Origin: Microbulbifer aggregans
GTDB taxonomy: Bacteria; Pseudomonadota; Gammaproteobacteria; Pseudomonadales; Cellvibrionaceae
Direction of reading: 5' to 3'
Length of the DNA: 64,000 nt
Assembly: GCF_001750105.1 (NCBI RefSeq)
Contig: NZ_CP014143.1
Span: forward strand, 1,851,001 to 1,915,000
The translations under genes and the position numbers were made by a program. This document shows positions 38,395 through 48,261 of this stretch, one piece after another. Below the pieces are notes generated by a model. That model saw only the letters and a list, made by a program, of their open reading frames with translations, did no database searches and had not been told where the DNA came from. Position 1 is the first letter of the stretch. Each line of letters starts with the position of its first letter.

Positions 38395-40515
38395 GTGAAT
38401 CCAGTAAGCAAAACTTTCCAGTACGGAAATCAGCAAGTCACCATCGAAACTGGCCGCATCGCGCGCCAGGCTACTGGTGCAGCGCTGGTAACCATGGGCG
38501 AAACCGTGGTGCTGTGTACCGTTGTTGGTGCCAAAGAGGCCAAGCCTGATCAGAGCTTCTTCCCGCTGTCCGTGCACTATCAGGAAAAGGCCTACGCGGC
38601 CGGCAAAATTCCCGGTGGCTTCTTCAAGCGTGAAGGCCGCCCGTCCGAGAAGGAAACACTCACTTCTCGTCTGATCGACCGTCCGATCCGTCCGCTGTTC
38701 CCGAACGGCTTCATGAACGAAGTACAGGTGATGATCACCGTATTGTCCGCTGAAAAAGATGTGGATCCGGATATTGCCGGCATGATCGGCACCTCCGCCG
38801 CTCTGTCTGTCTCCGGTATCCCCTTCGGCGGCCCGATTGGTGCTGCTCGCGTGGGCTACACCCAGGAAGACGGCTACCTGCTGAACCCGACTTACAGCGC
38901 GCTGAAGAACTCCGAGCTGGACATGGTCGTAGCCGGTACCAAAGACGCGGTTCTGATGGTGGAGTCCGAGGCCAAGGAGCTGCCGGAAGACATCATGCTG
39001 GGTGCGGTACTGTTCGCTCACCAGGAAATGCAGGCGGTTGTTAAAGTCTGTGAAGAGCTGAAAGCCGAAGCGGGCAAGCCCACTTGGGACTGGCAGCCGG
39101 AAGCGGTCAACGAAGAACTGAAGTCCGCCCTGGAAAGCCAGTTCGGCGCCAAAGTGGCTGAAGCCTACAAAATTACCGACAAGCAGCAGCGTACCACTCG
39201 CCTGAGCGAGCTGCGTAACGAAGCCGCTGAAGCGCTGGCTACCGAAGAAGTGGACGAAGGTACCGTCAAGAGCTACTTCGGCAAGCTGGAAAAGAAAACC
39301 GTTCGTGGCGCTGTAGTCCGTGGTGAGCCCCGTATCGATGGTCGCGACACCAAGACCGTGCGCCCGATCAGCGTAGAAGTTGGCGTGCTGCCGAAAGGCC
39401 ACGGTTCCGCACTGTTTACCCGAGGTGAAACCCAGGCTCTGGTCGTTTCCACTCTCGGTGCGACCCGCGATGCGCAGATCATCGACGCCCTGGAAGGCGA
39501 GCGCAAAGACTACTTCATGCTGCACTACAACTTCCCTCCCTACTCTGTAGGTGAGGCGGGTCGTGTCGGCGCTACCGGTCGTCGTGAGATCGGCCACGGC
39601 CGTCTGGCGCGCCGCGGTATCGCCGCTGTACTGCCGGATCCGGAGAGCTTCCCGTACACCCTGCGTGTGGTTTCCGAGATCACTGAATCCAACGGTTCCA
39701 GCTCCATGGCTTCTGTCTGTGGCTCCAGCCTGGCGCTGATGGACGCCGGTGTGCCGCTGAAGGCGCCGGTTGCCGGTATTGCCATGGGCCTGGTCAAAGA
39801 AGACGATGGCTACGCGGTTCTGACCGATATCCTGGGTGATGAAGACCACCTCGGCGACATGGACTTCAAAGTAGCGGGTACCGCCTCCGGTGTGACCGCG
39901 CTGCAGATGGACATCAAGATCGAAGGTATCACCGAAGAGATCATGGAAACCGCTCTGGAGCAGGCCCTGCACGCGCGTCTGCACATCCTGGCGGAAATGA
40001 ACAAGGTCATCGGCGAGTCCCGTTCCACTGTGAATGAGAACGCTCCGCGCTACGCCACCCTGAAGATCCACCCGGACAAGATCCGCGACGTGATCGGTAA
40101 GGGCGGTGCAACTATCCGTTCCATCACTGAGGAAACTGGTGCTTCCATCGATATCGAAGACGATGGCACTGTGAAGGTCTTCGGTGAAGACGGTGAGAGC
40201 CTGGAAGCGGCGGTTACCCGCATTGAGGAAATCACCGCGGAAGCCGAGATCGGCGCTATCTACGAAGGTACCGTGGTGCGCATCGTCGACTTCGGCGCGT
40301 TCGTGAACTTCCTGCCGGGTAAAGACGGTCTGGTACATATCTCCCAGATCGCCGAAGAGCGCGTAAACGCGGTGACCGACTACCTGAGCGAAGGCCAGAA
40401 GGTGTTCGTCAAGGTGCTGGACGTCGATCAGCGCGGCCGCATCAAGCTCTCCATCAAGGAAGCAAAGGCGGATCAGGCCGAGCAGGCGGGTGAGCAGTCC
40501 TCTGGCGAGGAGTGA
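38395..40515 (+). CDS. pnp: Polyribonucleotide nucleotidyltransferase (PNPase)
   Basis: The protein has 706 residues from a GTG start with AGGAA seven bases upstream. It has two RNase PH-like domains (about 1-220 and 310-540), a helical linker between them, a KH domain ('[20 protein letters not shown]', about 560) and a C-terminal S1 domain ('[20 protein letters not shown]', about 620-690). PNPase degrades RNA 3' to 5' using phosphate and can add tails. It sits after rpsO as in most gammaproteobacteria and ends in a strong terminator. Confidence 0.98.
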   Translation: MNPVSKTFQYGNQQVTIETGRIARQATGAALVTMGETVVLCTVVGAKEAKPDQSFFPLSVHYQEKAYAAGKIPGGFFKREGRPSEKETLTSRLIDRPIRPLFPNGFMNEVQVMITVLSAEKDVDPDIAGMIGTSAALSVSGIPFGGPIGAARVGYTQEDGYLLNPTYSALKNSELDMVVAGTKDAVLMVESEAKELPEDIMLGAVLFAHQEMQAVVKVCEELKAEAGKPTWDWQPEAVNEELKSALESQFGAKVAEAYKITDKQQRTTRLSELRNEAAEALATEEVDEGTVKSYFGKLEKKTVRGAVVRGEPRIDGRDTKTVRPISVEVGVLPKGHGSALFTRGETQALVVSTLGATRDAQIIDALEGERKDYFMLHYNFPPYSVGEAGRVGATGRREIGHGRLARRGIAAVLPDPESFPYTLRVVSEITESNGSSSMASVCGSSLALMDAGVPLKAPVAGIAMGLVKEDDGYAVLTDILGDEDHLGDMDFKVAGTASGVTALQMDIKIEGITEEIMETALEQALHARLHILAEMNKVIGESRSTVNENAPRYATLKIHPDKIRDVIGKGGATIRSITEETGASIDIEDDGTVKVFGEDGESLEAAVTRIEEITAEAEIGAIYEGTVVRIVDFGAFVNFLPGKDGLVHISQIAEERVNAVTDYLSEGQKVFVKVLDVDQRGRIKLSIKEAKADQAEQAGEQSSGEE

Positions 40516-40561
40516 TTCACCCGGGCTCAGCCCAGGTGCGCGACTCAACCCGCGCACTGAT

Positions 40562-40589
40562 AAAAAACCCGGCAACGCCGGGTTTTTTT
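40562..40589 (+). terminator. Rho-independent terminator of pnp
   Basis: AAAAAACCCGGC-AAC-GCCGGGTTTTTTT forms a strong stem flanked by A and T runs, so it can work in both directions. It lies 47 bases after the pnp stop. Confidence 0.95.
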
Positions 40590-41059
40590 ATGTCCGGGAA
40601 ATACTGGATGCAGGTTGGATCGCTTGCGCCTGCCGCTTTCCTGTTTCTCTGTTGGATAAAGGGCCGGTGACTAATTTATTCCTCGTGCGCTATTCTGGCG
40701 CGCAATTCGTGTCATCTAATGGCTAGCGCACCACTAAAAGGCGTGTGAAAAATAGCGGATTTGGTCGCGCATCATCCAGGTGGATCAAAAATCAGACAAG
40801 AAATTATTCCTCTAGCGCTTCTAAAAGAGGAATAGCTGGCGCAACATTCCTCAAATAAAAATGACAAACTGATACAAAAGTTGTCCTGAAATAACCTTTT
40901 GCATGATTGTTGAACAGGTTGTCCTGACTTTTCTGTATTTCGAAGATATTTTTTTGAAATTTTTATGACCTACCTCTCGCCGTGCGCGAATTTTTTTCGC
41001 ACAATGCTGGCGAGGAATAAGATATTCCTTCTGAAAATAATCCAGCACATAAAGTATTT
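40590..41059. other. AT-rich intergenic region before the Oar-like receptor
   Basis: No credible gene is present. The sequence becomes AT-rich from about 40790, unlike its surroundings. It holds a perfect inverted repeat ATTCCTCT/AGAGGAAT (40806-40813 and 40826-40833). Several T-rich stretches follow (40945-40965). Promoters are likely here but no single pair of boxes stands out. Confidence 0.5.
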
Positions 41060-41230
41060 TGCTTGTGGTGACAGAGCCTGAGAGAGGGGTACAGGCTCAA
41101 AAGTGGGGAGGGGAAACCCCATGGGCAGCACAAGCACTACAGCCATCGACGGTAGCTGGGCCGAGGATTGGGGGCGAGAGGTATTCGCTCCAGCAGCATA
41201 AATACAAAAAACTGTCTGGGAGACTTTCTC
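41060..41230 (+). promoter_or_regulatory. Structured 5' leader candidate of the Oar-like receptor
   Basis: The GC-rich leader shows a run of possible stems: GAGCCTG/CAGGCTC (41074-41080 with 41092-41098), GGGG-AAA-CCCC (41110-41120) and a GCGA/TCGC hairpin near 41173-41190. The ribosome site GGGAG at 41218-41222 is separate from these. No known riboswitch consensus was recognised. Confidence 0.4.
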
Positions 41231-44200
41231 ATGTTCCAACAAAAGAAACTGAGCAAATCGGTTGCCGGAGTGGGCTCGCTCACGCGCGCTGCCGTTGTTG
41301 CCGCAGGTACACTCTTCTCTGCCACTGTTATGGCACAGCAGGTCGGCACCATCGAGGGCCAGGTGTTCCTCGATAAGGGTATCGAAGCCTCTGGTGTTAC
41401 CGTCAAGGCCTCCAGTAAGGTGATGCCTCGGTCCCGTACCGCCACTACTGACGAAGATGGCGAGTTCAAGCTGCCCGCCCTGGTTCCGGGCATCTATAAC
41501 CTGACATTTACTGCCGATGATGGCACCACCCGCACTGTGCAGGCAGAAGTACTACTGGATCAGATGACCGTCGTCGACGTCAACCTGTCGCCAGAAGTTC
41601 AGGGGGATCTCGAGCAGGTGGTTGTTACCGGCCAGGTAATCACCGTAGGCGGTAACTCTTCCCTTTCTGATGCTATCGGTTCAGACATCATCAAAGGCCT
41701 GCCGATCGGCCAGGACTATCGTGATCTGATCAAGCTGGCCCCCGGTGTCCAGTACACCCAGAACTCCGTGCGCGGTCCCAGTGCCGGTGGTAGTGGTCAG
41801 GACAACGTTTATAAGTTTGACGGGGTAAACGTCACCCTGCCGATGTTCGGTACCCTCTCTGCAGAGCCTTCCAGCCAGGACGTTGAGCAGTTCTCTGTCG
41901 AGCGTGGTGGTTCTCGCGCGGTCGGTTTCAACCGTTCCGGCGGTATTACCGTTAACTCCAAGAGTAAGGCCGGTACCAACGAATATACCGGTAGTGTCGA
42001 GTACAAGTTCCAGAATAAGGGGATGCGCGCGGAGACCGATGCTGGCACCCGCTCCCAGACTGACCTGAGTTGGATGACTGCCAACATGGGTGGTCCGATC
42101 ATCGAGGACCAGCTGTTCTTCTATGGCTCCTATTACGGCCCCCGCGCTGAGCGCCAGAATAAGGAGACCGCTTACGGTCCGGCCAAGGACTATCTGAGTG
42201 AGCGGGACGAATACTATGGCAAGCTCACCTGGGCTCCGATCGACGAAGTGCTGCTGAATGTTGGCTACCGCACGTCTGACCGTGTTGCCGAAGGTGCTTC
42301 TATTTCTTTCAACGAAGCTGATTCTGTCTCCGTGGGTGAGGAGTCCGGACAGGACATCCTGACCGTGGACGGCTCCTGGCTGATCAACGATGACACCACT
42401 TTTACTTTCCAGCTTAGCGATTACGCACTGGAAACTGCGGGCCTGCCGGATAACATGCTGGGCGTAACCCCTGCCTACGGACAGTCCCTGGACCTGGCCA
42501 ATCTGGACCAGATGGGCTACTTCAGTGTCCCCAATACGCGCCCAGATGATGCGGCGTGGAATGACTTTGTACAGCCGTTCATCGACCAGTATGGCTACGT
42601 GAATGATGCGGGCGAACGTATTGGTAGTGGTGGTGTAGGCGCCTACTCCCTGATCAACGTACAGAACTTCTATCGCACCAGCTTCGAGATGGCGCTGGAC
42701 CATACTCTCGAGTGGGGCTCAACCACCCACGAATTCCACATTGGTTACCAGTATTCCGAAGGTGAAGAAGACCTGGCGCGCCTGTCCAATGGCTGGGGCT
42801 CCATCAGTGTGATCGACGGTGCTGCAGATGCCGACGCCCCGGATAATGCCTGGTTCATCGGTCGCACCGAACAGATGAGCCTGGTTTCCGAAAGTGGCAC
42901 CCGGGTGCCCTCGATTCGCTCCTACACCGAGTCACAGAACTTCGAGATCAACGACTCCATCAGCTGGGGCGACTTTATCTTTGATGTCGGCTTCCTGATC
43001 AGCCAGGACACCCTGTACGGTCAGGGCCTGCGTGAGGCCGATACCCTGTCGGGCTACGAAGCGGCACCGGGCAACAAGTACGAGATGTACAAGGTGGACT
43101 GGAAAGATATGATCCAGCCGCGCCTCGGTGTGACCTGGGCATACAATGACCAGGACACTATCTTTGCCAACTTTGCCCAGTACAACCCGGCCGCAAGCTC
43201 TCTGGCGCGAGCAGCTTCCTGGGATCGTAACAGCCGCGCGACACTGGATGTCTACTGGGATCAGAACGGTAACTACATCAGCTCCACTCCGCGTGAAGGC
43301 TCCTCCGGTAAGCTGTTTGCCGATGACCTGGATCCACGTCGCGTAGACGAGCTGACTCTGGGTACGACAAAAGAGTTCGATAACGGTATCAGCCTGCGCT
43401 CCCATGTTCGTTACCGCGAGGGTTCCCACTTCTGGGAAGACACCTGGAACTGGTCGCGCGAGTATGGTTGCTACGGTCCGGATCTGGATCAGTGTGTACC
43501 GGATGATATTGCGGCCAAGGGGCCCTATATCGATAACCTGTCCGAAATGATTGATCAGATCGGCAGTGGTTCCACATACGTGATTGCCGAGCTGGATGAT
43601 GCGTATACCCAGTATTGGGAGTTCAGCATGGAGGCGTCATGGACTGGTGACCGTACCTACCTGAATGCGTCCTATACGCGTAGCCGTTACACCGGTAACT
43701 TCGACCAGGACAACACGACTTACACCAACGATGCCAATACCTTCATCGGTTCCTCTTACCTGGCGGACGGTAAAGGTCGTCAGATCTGGGATAACAAGGA
43801 AGGTACACTCGCGGGTGACAAGCCGCACCTGCTGAAGATGTTCGGCCAGTACACCCTGGACTGGAACGCTAATGTTGGTGCTTACCTCGTGTATCAGTCT
43901 GGTCAGCCCTGGGAAACCTGGGACGGTTCCATCTACGGTTATTCCTCTGGAACCAACCGCTACGCCGAGAAGGCGGGCAGCCGTCGCAGCCCGAGCCACT
44001 GGCAGATGGACCTGAGCTATTCCCAGTACTGGAATGTATATCAGGACTACACGCTGAAGTTCCGCGCGGACCTGTTCAACCTGTTTGACAACCAGACTGG
44101 TTACAACATCCAGCCGTACGCGGACTTCTCTGACTACGGTGAGCCGCGTGACTACTACGCGCCCCGCCGAATCCAGCTGTCTGTCGGTATGGACTTCTGA
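41231..44200 (+). CDS. Oar-like TonB-dependent receptor with N-terminal carboxypeptidase-regulatory-like domain
   Basis: The protein has 989 residues. The ATG at 41231 has GGGAG eight bases upstream and starts a proper signal peptide (cleavage near 'VMAQQ'). A carboxypeptidase D regulatory-like beta domain (about 40-120, 'GTIEGQVFLDKGIEASGVTV') precedes the plug ('LPIGQDYRDLIKLAPGVQYT') and a large barrel that ends in 'RRIQLSVGMDF' with C-terminal Phe. This layout is typical of Oar/OmpA-related receptors, often tied to uptake of peptides, oligosaccharides or to surface traits. No degradative enzyme lies next to it, so the substrate is unknown. Confidence 0.9.
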   Translation: MFQQKKLSKSVAGVGSLTRAAVVAAGTLFSATVMAQQVGTIEGQVFLDKGIEASGVTVKASSKVMPRSRTATTDEDGEFKLPALVPGIYNLTFTADDGTTRTVQAEVLLDQMTVVDVNLSPEVQGDLEQVVVTGQVITVGGNSSLSDAIGSDIIKGLPIGQDYRDLIKLAPGVQYTQNSVRGPSAGGSGQDNVYKFDGVNVTLPMFGTLSAEPSSQDVEQFSVERGGSRAVGFNRSGGITVNSKSKAGTNEYTGSVEYKFQNKGMRAETDAGTRSQTDLSWMTANMGGPIIEDQLFFYGSYYGPRAERQNKETAYGPAKDYLSERDEYYGKLTWAPIDEVLLNVGYRTSDRVAEGASISFNEADSVSVGEESGQDILTVDGSWLINDDTTFTFQLSDYALETAGLPDNMLGVTPAYGQSLDLANLDQMGYFSVPNTRPDDAAWNDFVQPFIDQYGYVNDAGERIGSGGVGAYSLINVQNFYRTSFEMALDHTLEWGSTTHEFHIGYQYSEGEEDLARLSNGWGSISVIDGAADADAPDNAWFIGRTEQMSLVSESGTRVPSIRSYTESQNFEINDSISWGDFIFDVGFLISQDTLYGQGLREADTLSGYEAAPGNKYEMYKVDWKDMIQPRLGVTWAYNDQDTIFANFAQYNPAASSLARAASWDRNSRATLDVYWDQNGNYISSTPREGSSGKLFADDLDPRRVDELTLGTTKEFDNGISLRSHVRYREGSHFWEDTWNWSREYGCYGPDLDQCVPDDIAAKGPYIDNLSEMIDQIGSGSTYVIAELDDAYTQYWEFSMEASWTGDRTYLNASYTRSRYTGNFDQDNTTYTNDANTFIGSSYLADGKGRQIWDNKEGTLAGDKPHLLKMFGQYTLDWNANVGAYLVYQSGQPWETWDGSIYGYSSGTNRYAEKAGSRRSPSHWQMDLSYSQYWNVYQDYTLKFRADLFNLFDNQTGYNIQPYADFSDYGEPRDYYAPRRIQLSVGMDF

Positions 44201-44208
44201 TCGTCCGC

Positions 44209-44227
44209 GCCCCTCAATTAGAGGGGC
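44209..44227 (+). terminator. Small hairpin after the Oar-like receptor
   Basis: GCCCCTC-AATTA-GAGGGGC forms a 7-bp perfect stem eight bases after the stop codon. It has no T-run and may protect the 3' end before the stronger terminator at 44267. Confidence 0.45.
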
Positions 44228-44266
44228 GACTCTCGATCGGCGGATGCTGAATCTGCCTCCCAACAG

Positions 44267-44298
44267 AATGCCCCGGTCCTCCCGGGGCATTTCTTTTT
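44267..44298 (+). terminator. Rho-independent terminator after the Oar-like receptor
   Basis: A 10-bp stem AATGCCCCGG/CCGGGGCATT with a TCCTC loop is followed by TCTTTTT. Confidence 0.88.
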
Positions 44299-44399
44299 CC
44301 GCTCCTCTTTCCCTGTTGACTTGCCTCGCTGTGACCTCCAGTCCACTTCAGTTATCATCGAGACCATTCGAATGACACTGGTCTCGACGGAGGTTGCTC

Positions 44400-45065
44400 T
44401 TGGGCAGCAGTTACTGGCTGGCGGAAGTCTTGCTGGCGCTGGCAGCGTTGCTGGTAGCCAATCAATATTGGTATCTGGCCCGGGAGCGCTCGCAATCTCC
44501 GGCGCTGCTGGTGGTGGCCGGTTGTCTGTGTCTCGCTCTGGCGGCCTTTGTTGGCGCTTACCGTTATGGTGTTGATCCCCAGATAACGGAGCTGCACCGG
44601 GCTTTGTCCCGCCTTTCCGGTTTCCTGACATTCTCCAGCGTCGGCTTGGCCCTTTTGTGGGTTTACTTTGTGCCCGCGATCGGCCGCCAGACCCGTGCGC
44701 CGGCCTATGCGGCGCTGGTGCTGCTCGCTGGCTCTGCGTTGGGCGTCATGGAATCCGGACTCATTCCTCCCGGTTCCGTTAGCTCGCTCTGGTCCAGTAT
44801 CGGCCTTGCCGGCTGGCTCGCGGTGGCGTTGCTGACACGTTTGCGCGGGCATCGGCTCGGTCGCGGCGAGGCGCTGTTGCTGGCCTCAGGTCCGGTACTT
44901 GTAATTATCGCTTCCACGGTTATTGGCACTGGGCCTTCCAAGCTCCTGGGGCTTGCTCGCATGAACTGGTTCCATCTGCTCCTGGCCCTGGGCATGATGA
45001 CGTTACTCTGGGGGCGGCCGCTGTTTGATCACGTCGATGGGGAAGCACACCATGAGCCAAAGTGA
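44400..45065 (+). CDS. Polytopic membrane protein of unknown function
   Basis: The protein has 221 residues. TTG at 44400 is chosen because GGAGG at 44389-44393 lies six bases upstream; the TTG at 44394 would touch the ribosome site. Six to seven hydrophobic segments run through the protein, starting with 'LLALAALLVANQYWYLA', with short loops. The last segment ('FHLLLALGMMTLLWG') precedes a short His/Glu-rich tail. The pattern resembles bacterial 7-TM proteins without extra domains. No family is recognised. Its end overlaps the next gene by 14 bases, suggesting a shared operon with the GFA protein and the mutarotase. Confidence 0.7.
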   Translation: MGSSYWLAEVLLALAALLVANQYWYLARERSQSPALLVVAGCLCLALAAFVGAYRYGVDPQITELHRALSRLSGFLTFSSVGLALLWVYFVPAIGRQTRAPAYAALVLLAGSALGVMESGLIPPGSVSSLWSSIGLAGWLAVALLTRLRGHRLGRGEALLLASGPVLVIIASTVIGTGPSKLLGLARMNWFHLLLALGMMTLLWGRPLFDHVDGEAHHEPK

Positions 45066-45474
45066 TTGGCCGTTGCGAGGGGGTTGCCACTGCGGTGCTG
45101 TGCGCTTCCGCGCGACCATGATGACGAACGCTGGCCAGGCGCCGGTGGCCCACGAGTGCAATTGCTCCATGTGCCAGATGGTGGGATTCCAGCATCTGAT
45201 CGTCGCTGCCGAAAATTTTGAATTGCTGCAGGGTAGTGATGCCCTGAGCTGTTACACCTTCAACACTGGAGTGGCCAAGCACTACTTCTGTCGCCACTGT
45301 GGTGTGAAATCCTATTATGTCCCCCGTTCCAACCCCGATGGTTACAGTATCAACCTGCGCTGCCTGGATGAGATTCCGGAAGGAACGCGGATAGAACCTT
45401 TTGATGGTCAGCATTGGGAAGTTAATGCCTCAGCGCTGGCGCACTTGAGCAAGGTGGAGAAAAATCATGACTGA
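45052..45474 (+). CDS. GFA (CENP-V) family zinc protein
   Basis: The protein has 140 residues. The ATG at 45052 follows GGGGAAG (45039-45045) at suitable spacing; earlier in-frame starts lie deeper inside the previous gene. Zinc-ligand Cys motifs of the glutathione-dependent formaldehyde-activating enzyme fold are present: 'GGCHCGAVRF', 'CNCSMC' and 'CRHCGVKSYY'. Members are small thiol-binding enzymes, and many have no proven formaldehyde role. The gene overlaps the mutarotase gene downstream by eight bases. Confidence 0.88.
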   Translation: MSQSDWPLRGGCHCGAVRFRATMMTNAGQAPVAHECNCSMCQMVGFQHLIVAAENFELLQGSDALSCYTFNTGVAKHYFCRHCGVKSYYVPRSNPDGYSINLRCLDEIPEGTRIEPFDGQHWEVNASALAHLSKVEKNHD

Positions 45475-46339
45475 AGTCGCAAGCTCTAGTGCTGTACGGA
45501 AGACCGATAGCGGCGCACTGTATGGGAAGCCCGGCCTGCCCCTCTATGTGGTGGAGACTCCACTGTGCCGTGCGGTAATCGCACAGCAGGGCGCGCAGCT
45601 GCTGGAGTTTCAGGCTGAGGGCGAGGAACCGTTGCTATGGCTCAGTCCGGTGGCCGGGTTCGCACCGGGTAAAGCCGTTCGCGGCGGTATCCCACTCTGT
45701 CTGCCCTGGTTTGGTATACACCCGGATAAAAGCAAGCCCAAACACGGTCTGGTCCGCACCCGCCCCTGGGCTCTGGAGAGTGCTGGGACTTTGCCTGATG
45801 GCGAAGTTGAGTTGGTGTTTACTTACCACCATGCGGCCGATGCACTGTTTAAATCGGATTTCCATTGCCGCTACAGGATGGTCCTTGGCAAAACCTTGCA
45901 GCTGGAGTTGGAGCTGCAGAATCTCGGTGCAGCGGCAGCGATGTACAGCTGGGCCTGGCACACGTATTTTGCTATTGGTGATATTGAGTCCGTGGCGGTG
46001 ATGGGCCTCGAGGGAGGGGAATATCTCGATAACACCCGCGGGTTCGCCAAGGGTAAGTTGGAGGGTGTGCTGACGTTCCTGGGAGAAGTCGATCGCGTGT
46101 TCGAAGGCGCACCCGCAAGGCAACAGATACAGGAAGCGAGCCCTATCACTACGAGTAGTGAGGGTTGCGACACGGTGATTACCTGGAATCCGGGCAAGGA
46201 GCTCGCAGCGACCCTGCCGGATGTCGGCGCACACTATCGTGAGTTTGTCTGTGTCGAGCACGGTAATGCATTAGCCGATAGTTGGGAGCTAGCCCCGGGC
46301 GAGACTCGCTCGGCCAGGCTTCTGTTGGGCCGAGAGTGA
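45467..46339 (+). CDS. D-hexose-6-phosphate mutarotase / aldose 1-epimerase-like (YeaD family)
   Basis: The protein has 290 residues, the usual YeaD length. The fold markers 'RGGIPLCLPWFGIHPDKSKP', 'HGLVRTRPW' (His likely catalytic) and 'WAWHTYFAIGDI' are seen, and the acidic residue in 'VCVEHGNA' fits the catalytic Glu. These enzymes interconvert the alpha and beta anomers of hexose 6-phosphates in the cytoplasm. GGAG lies eight bases upstream of the start inside the previous gene, indicating coupled translation. Confidence 0.9.
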   Translation: MTEVASSSAVRKTDSGALYGKPGLPLYVVETPLCRAVIAQQGAQLLEFQAEGEEPLLWLSPVAGFAPGKAVRGGIPLCLPWFGIHPDKSKPKHGLVRTRPWALESAGTLPDGEVELVFTYHHAADALFKSDFHCRYRMVLGKTLQLELELQNLGAAAAMYSWAWHTYFAIGDIESVAVMGLEGGEYLDNTRGFAKGKLEGVLTFLGEVDRVFEGAPARQQIQEASPITTSSEGCDTVITWNPGKELAATLPDVGAHYREFVCVEHGNALADSWELAPGETRSARLLLGRE

Positions 46340-46389
46340 TGACGCTCAGATCTCCGCGTAACTGAAAATAAAAGCCACGGGAGCCGGGA

Positions 46390-47388
46390 ATGCAGGCGCA
46401 GGGTGAAGCAGTGCAGTCGACAGAGTTCGGTTTGATCCATGCCTATTTGCTGGACCGGCATGGCGGTGGCCGATATCTCGACTGGAGCGAAGTCCAGCAC
46501 TGGCAGCCTTCCCAGGGTGTCCTGTGGCTGCATTTTGACTACAGCCGCGAACCGGTTCGCGACTGGCTGGAACAGCAGAGCGATCTGGATCCGCTGGTGG
46601 CGGAGGCCCTGCTCACAGAGGAAACCCGCCCGCGCACTTTGCCGGTAGGCCAAGGGTTGCTGATAGCCTTGCGCGGGGTCAACCTGAACCCGCAGTCCCA
46701 GCCGGAGGATATGGTTTCCGTCCGCCTCTGGGTTGAAGAGCATCGCATTATCAGTACCCGCAAGCGCCGTTTACTGTCCGTGGGGGATTTGCTGGAGTCG
46801 CTGGAAGCGGGCCGCGGTCCTCGTGGCGCGGCCGAGTTGCTGGTGTCCCTGACGGATCTGCTTGTCTGGCGGATGAGCGATACGGTCGAGGGGTTCGAGA
46901 GCTCCATTGATGAGCTGGAAGACCGTCTCCTTGAGCCTGGCAGCGGCAGCCTGCGGTCGGAACTCGCACAGCTGCGCAAGCAGACCATTACCCTGCGCCG
47001 TTACCTGGCACCAGAGCGGGAAGCGCTCTCGCGGTTGCTGGTGGAAAAGGTCGATTGGTTCGACGAGAGCAGCCGTATCCGCTTGCGTGAAGTCAGTGAT
47101 CGCTTACAACGGCATATCGAGGATATCGATGCGGTGCGGGAACGGGCGGCTGTGACTCAGGAGGAGCTGCTGAGCCGCAACTCCGAGCAGCTCAACAGCC
47201 GGATGTATGTACTGTCGGTGGTTGCCGCCATCTTTCTGCCGCTTGGGTTTCTCACCGGGCTTCTGGGAGTCAATGTCGGTGGGATACCGGGGGCGGACAA
47301 CCCCGGTGCTTTCCTGATTTTCAGTGGCCTGTTGCTGGTCGCTGTTGTGCTACAGGTGCTGGTCTTCCGCTGGCGAAAATGGCTTTGA
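46390..47388 (+). CDS. zntB: ZntB-type CorA-family zinc/cation transporter
   Basis: The protein has 332 residues. A large N-terminal cytoplasmic domain ends in long helices ('LEDRLLEPGSGSLRSELAQL'). It is followed by two membrane helices at about 275-292 and 305-325. Between them lies 'GVNVGGIPG', the ZntB version of the CorA GMN motif (Gly-Val-Asn). CorA-family pentamers form a cation pore; ZntB moves zinc. The gene starts 50 bases after the mutarotase and faces the thioesterase gene with 48 bases between them and no clear terminator. Confidence 0.9.
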   Translation: MQAQGEAVQSTEFGLIHAYLLDRHGGGRYLDWSEVQHWQPSQGVLWLHFDYSREPVRDWLEQQSDLDPLVAEALLTEETRPRTLPVGQGLLIALRGVNLNPQSQPEDMVSVRLWVEEHRIISTRKRRLLSVGDLLESLEAGRGPRGAAELLVSLTDLLVWRMSDTVEGFESSIDELEDRLLEPGSGSLRSELAQLRKQTITLRRYLAPEREALSRLLVEKVDWFDESSRIRLREVSDRLQRHIEDIDAVRERAAVTQEELLSRNSEQLNSRMYVLSVVAAIFLPLGFLTGLLGVNVGGIPGADNPGAFLIFSGLLLVAVVLQVLVFRWRKWL

Positions 47389-47436
47389 GCCACCCCTGAA
47401 AACTCCAGTCGTCCCGACTCAAGCGATTGCGCGTTG

Positions 47437-48231
47437 TCAGCCGAACACGGTCACCGTCTGCCGGGTAAAGGCAGCGAGGCGACCGTTACTGTCCCACAGC
47501 TTTGCCCCGATCACCCCGTAGCCATCTGCTGCCTGTTCCACTTCGGCCAGGTACTGCCACCATTCCGTCGCAGGCATGTCAGAGAGTGGCTCCATAAACT
47601 CGATGGTCCAGGTGAGTGAGCTGGCTGGCGCCGGTTGGGTCAGCATTGGCAGCAGCGCGGGTGGCCAGGCATCGATCAGTGCCAGCAGGTGGCCAATCGC
47701 AGCCGGTGCATCGCTGGTTTCCTCGTGACGGAAGCGTACCCAGCCGCCCAGTTCGCGCACGTGGCTGCCGGAAAATGGCATGGCGCCGCGGGCGATGCGA
47801 TAGTCAAAGTGACGGGTAAATTCCGGCACCAGGCCTGGTACGTCGGGCAGGGCGGGGCACTGGTCCGGTGATGGGAAGTCCGGTGCCGGCGCCATGTCGG
47901 CTTTTACCGATGATTCCCGCCCGCTGCCGAAACTGGCCAGTGCTGCTATCACGGGCTGGCCATCTTGCAGGGCCCGCCCCTCTACCTGAGTGACCGACTT
48001 GCCCGCCCGCAGTACCGCAGTGCTTACCTCGAGGTCGCCGGGCTCGGCCGGTGCGACGAAAGAAAAAGTGATGGAGCGCAGGCTGGCGTCGCCGGAGACG
48101 CGGGCAGACATGGGCTCATGCAGCATTGCTGCGACCAGGCCTCCAAAGGTGGCGCGCCCCTGGGCCCAACCCTCCGGAATGTGCAGGTCACCGTCGGTGC
48201 GCCAGCTGGGAAAGAGTCGATCGAATTCCAT
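47437..48231 (-). CDS. Acyl-CoA thioesterase family protein (double hotdog)
   Basis: The protein has 264 residues. Two hotdog halves can be seen, as in TesB-like thioesterases: the first about 20-115 ('GRATFGGLVAAML', 'SITFSFVAPAEPGDL') and the second about 150-262 ('GWVRFRHEE', 'TWTIEFMEPL', 'GYGVIGAKLWDSNGRLAAFT'). It probably hydrolyses acyl-CoA esters, with chain length unknown. It lies 30 bases after panB on the same strand, possibly read from the same transcript. Confidence 0.83.
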   Translation of the reverse strand: MEFDRLFPSWRTDGDLHIPEGWAQGRATFGGLVAAMLHEPMSARVSGDASLRSITFSFVAPAEPGDLEVSTAVLRAGKSVTQVEGRALQDGQPVIAALASFGSGRESSVKADMAPAPDFPSPDQCPALPDVPGLVPEFTRHFDYRIARGAMPFSGSHVRELGGWVRFRHEETSDAPAAIGHLLALIDAWPPALLPMLTQPAPASSLTWTIEFMEPLSDMPATEWWQYLAEVEQAADGYGVIGAKLWDSNGRLAAFTRQTVTVFG

Positions 48232-48261
48232 TTCGTACCTCGGATTCGGTAAGTCCTGGGC

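Noticed and set aside
38392..40575. Long minus-strand frame opposite pnp (727 codons)
   Set aside because: Mirror frame of a conserved gene in GC-rich DNA. It has no ribosome site or family and conflicts with pnp, which is certain.
41060..41230. Known riboswitch class (cobalamin, TPP, c-di-GMP, glycine)
   Set aside because: Conserved core sequences of these classes were not found; only generic stems are seen.
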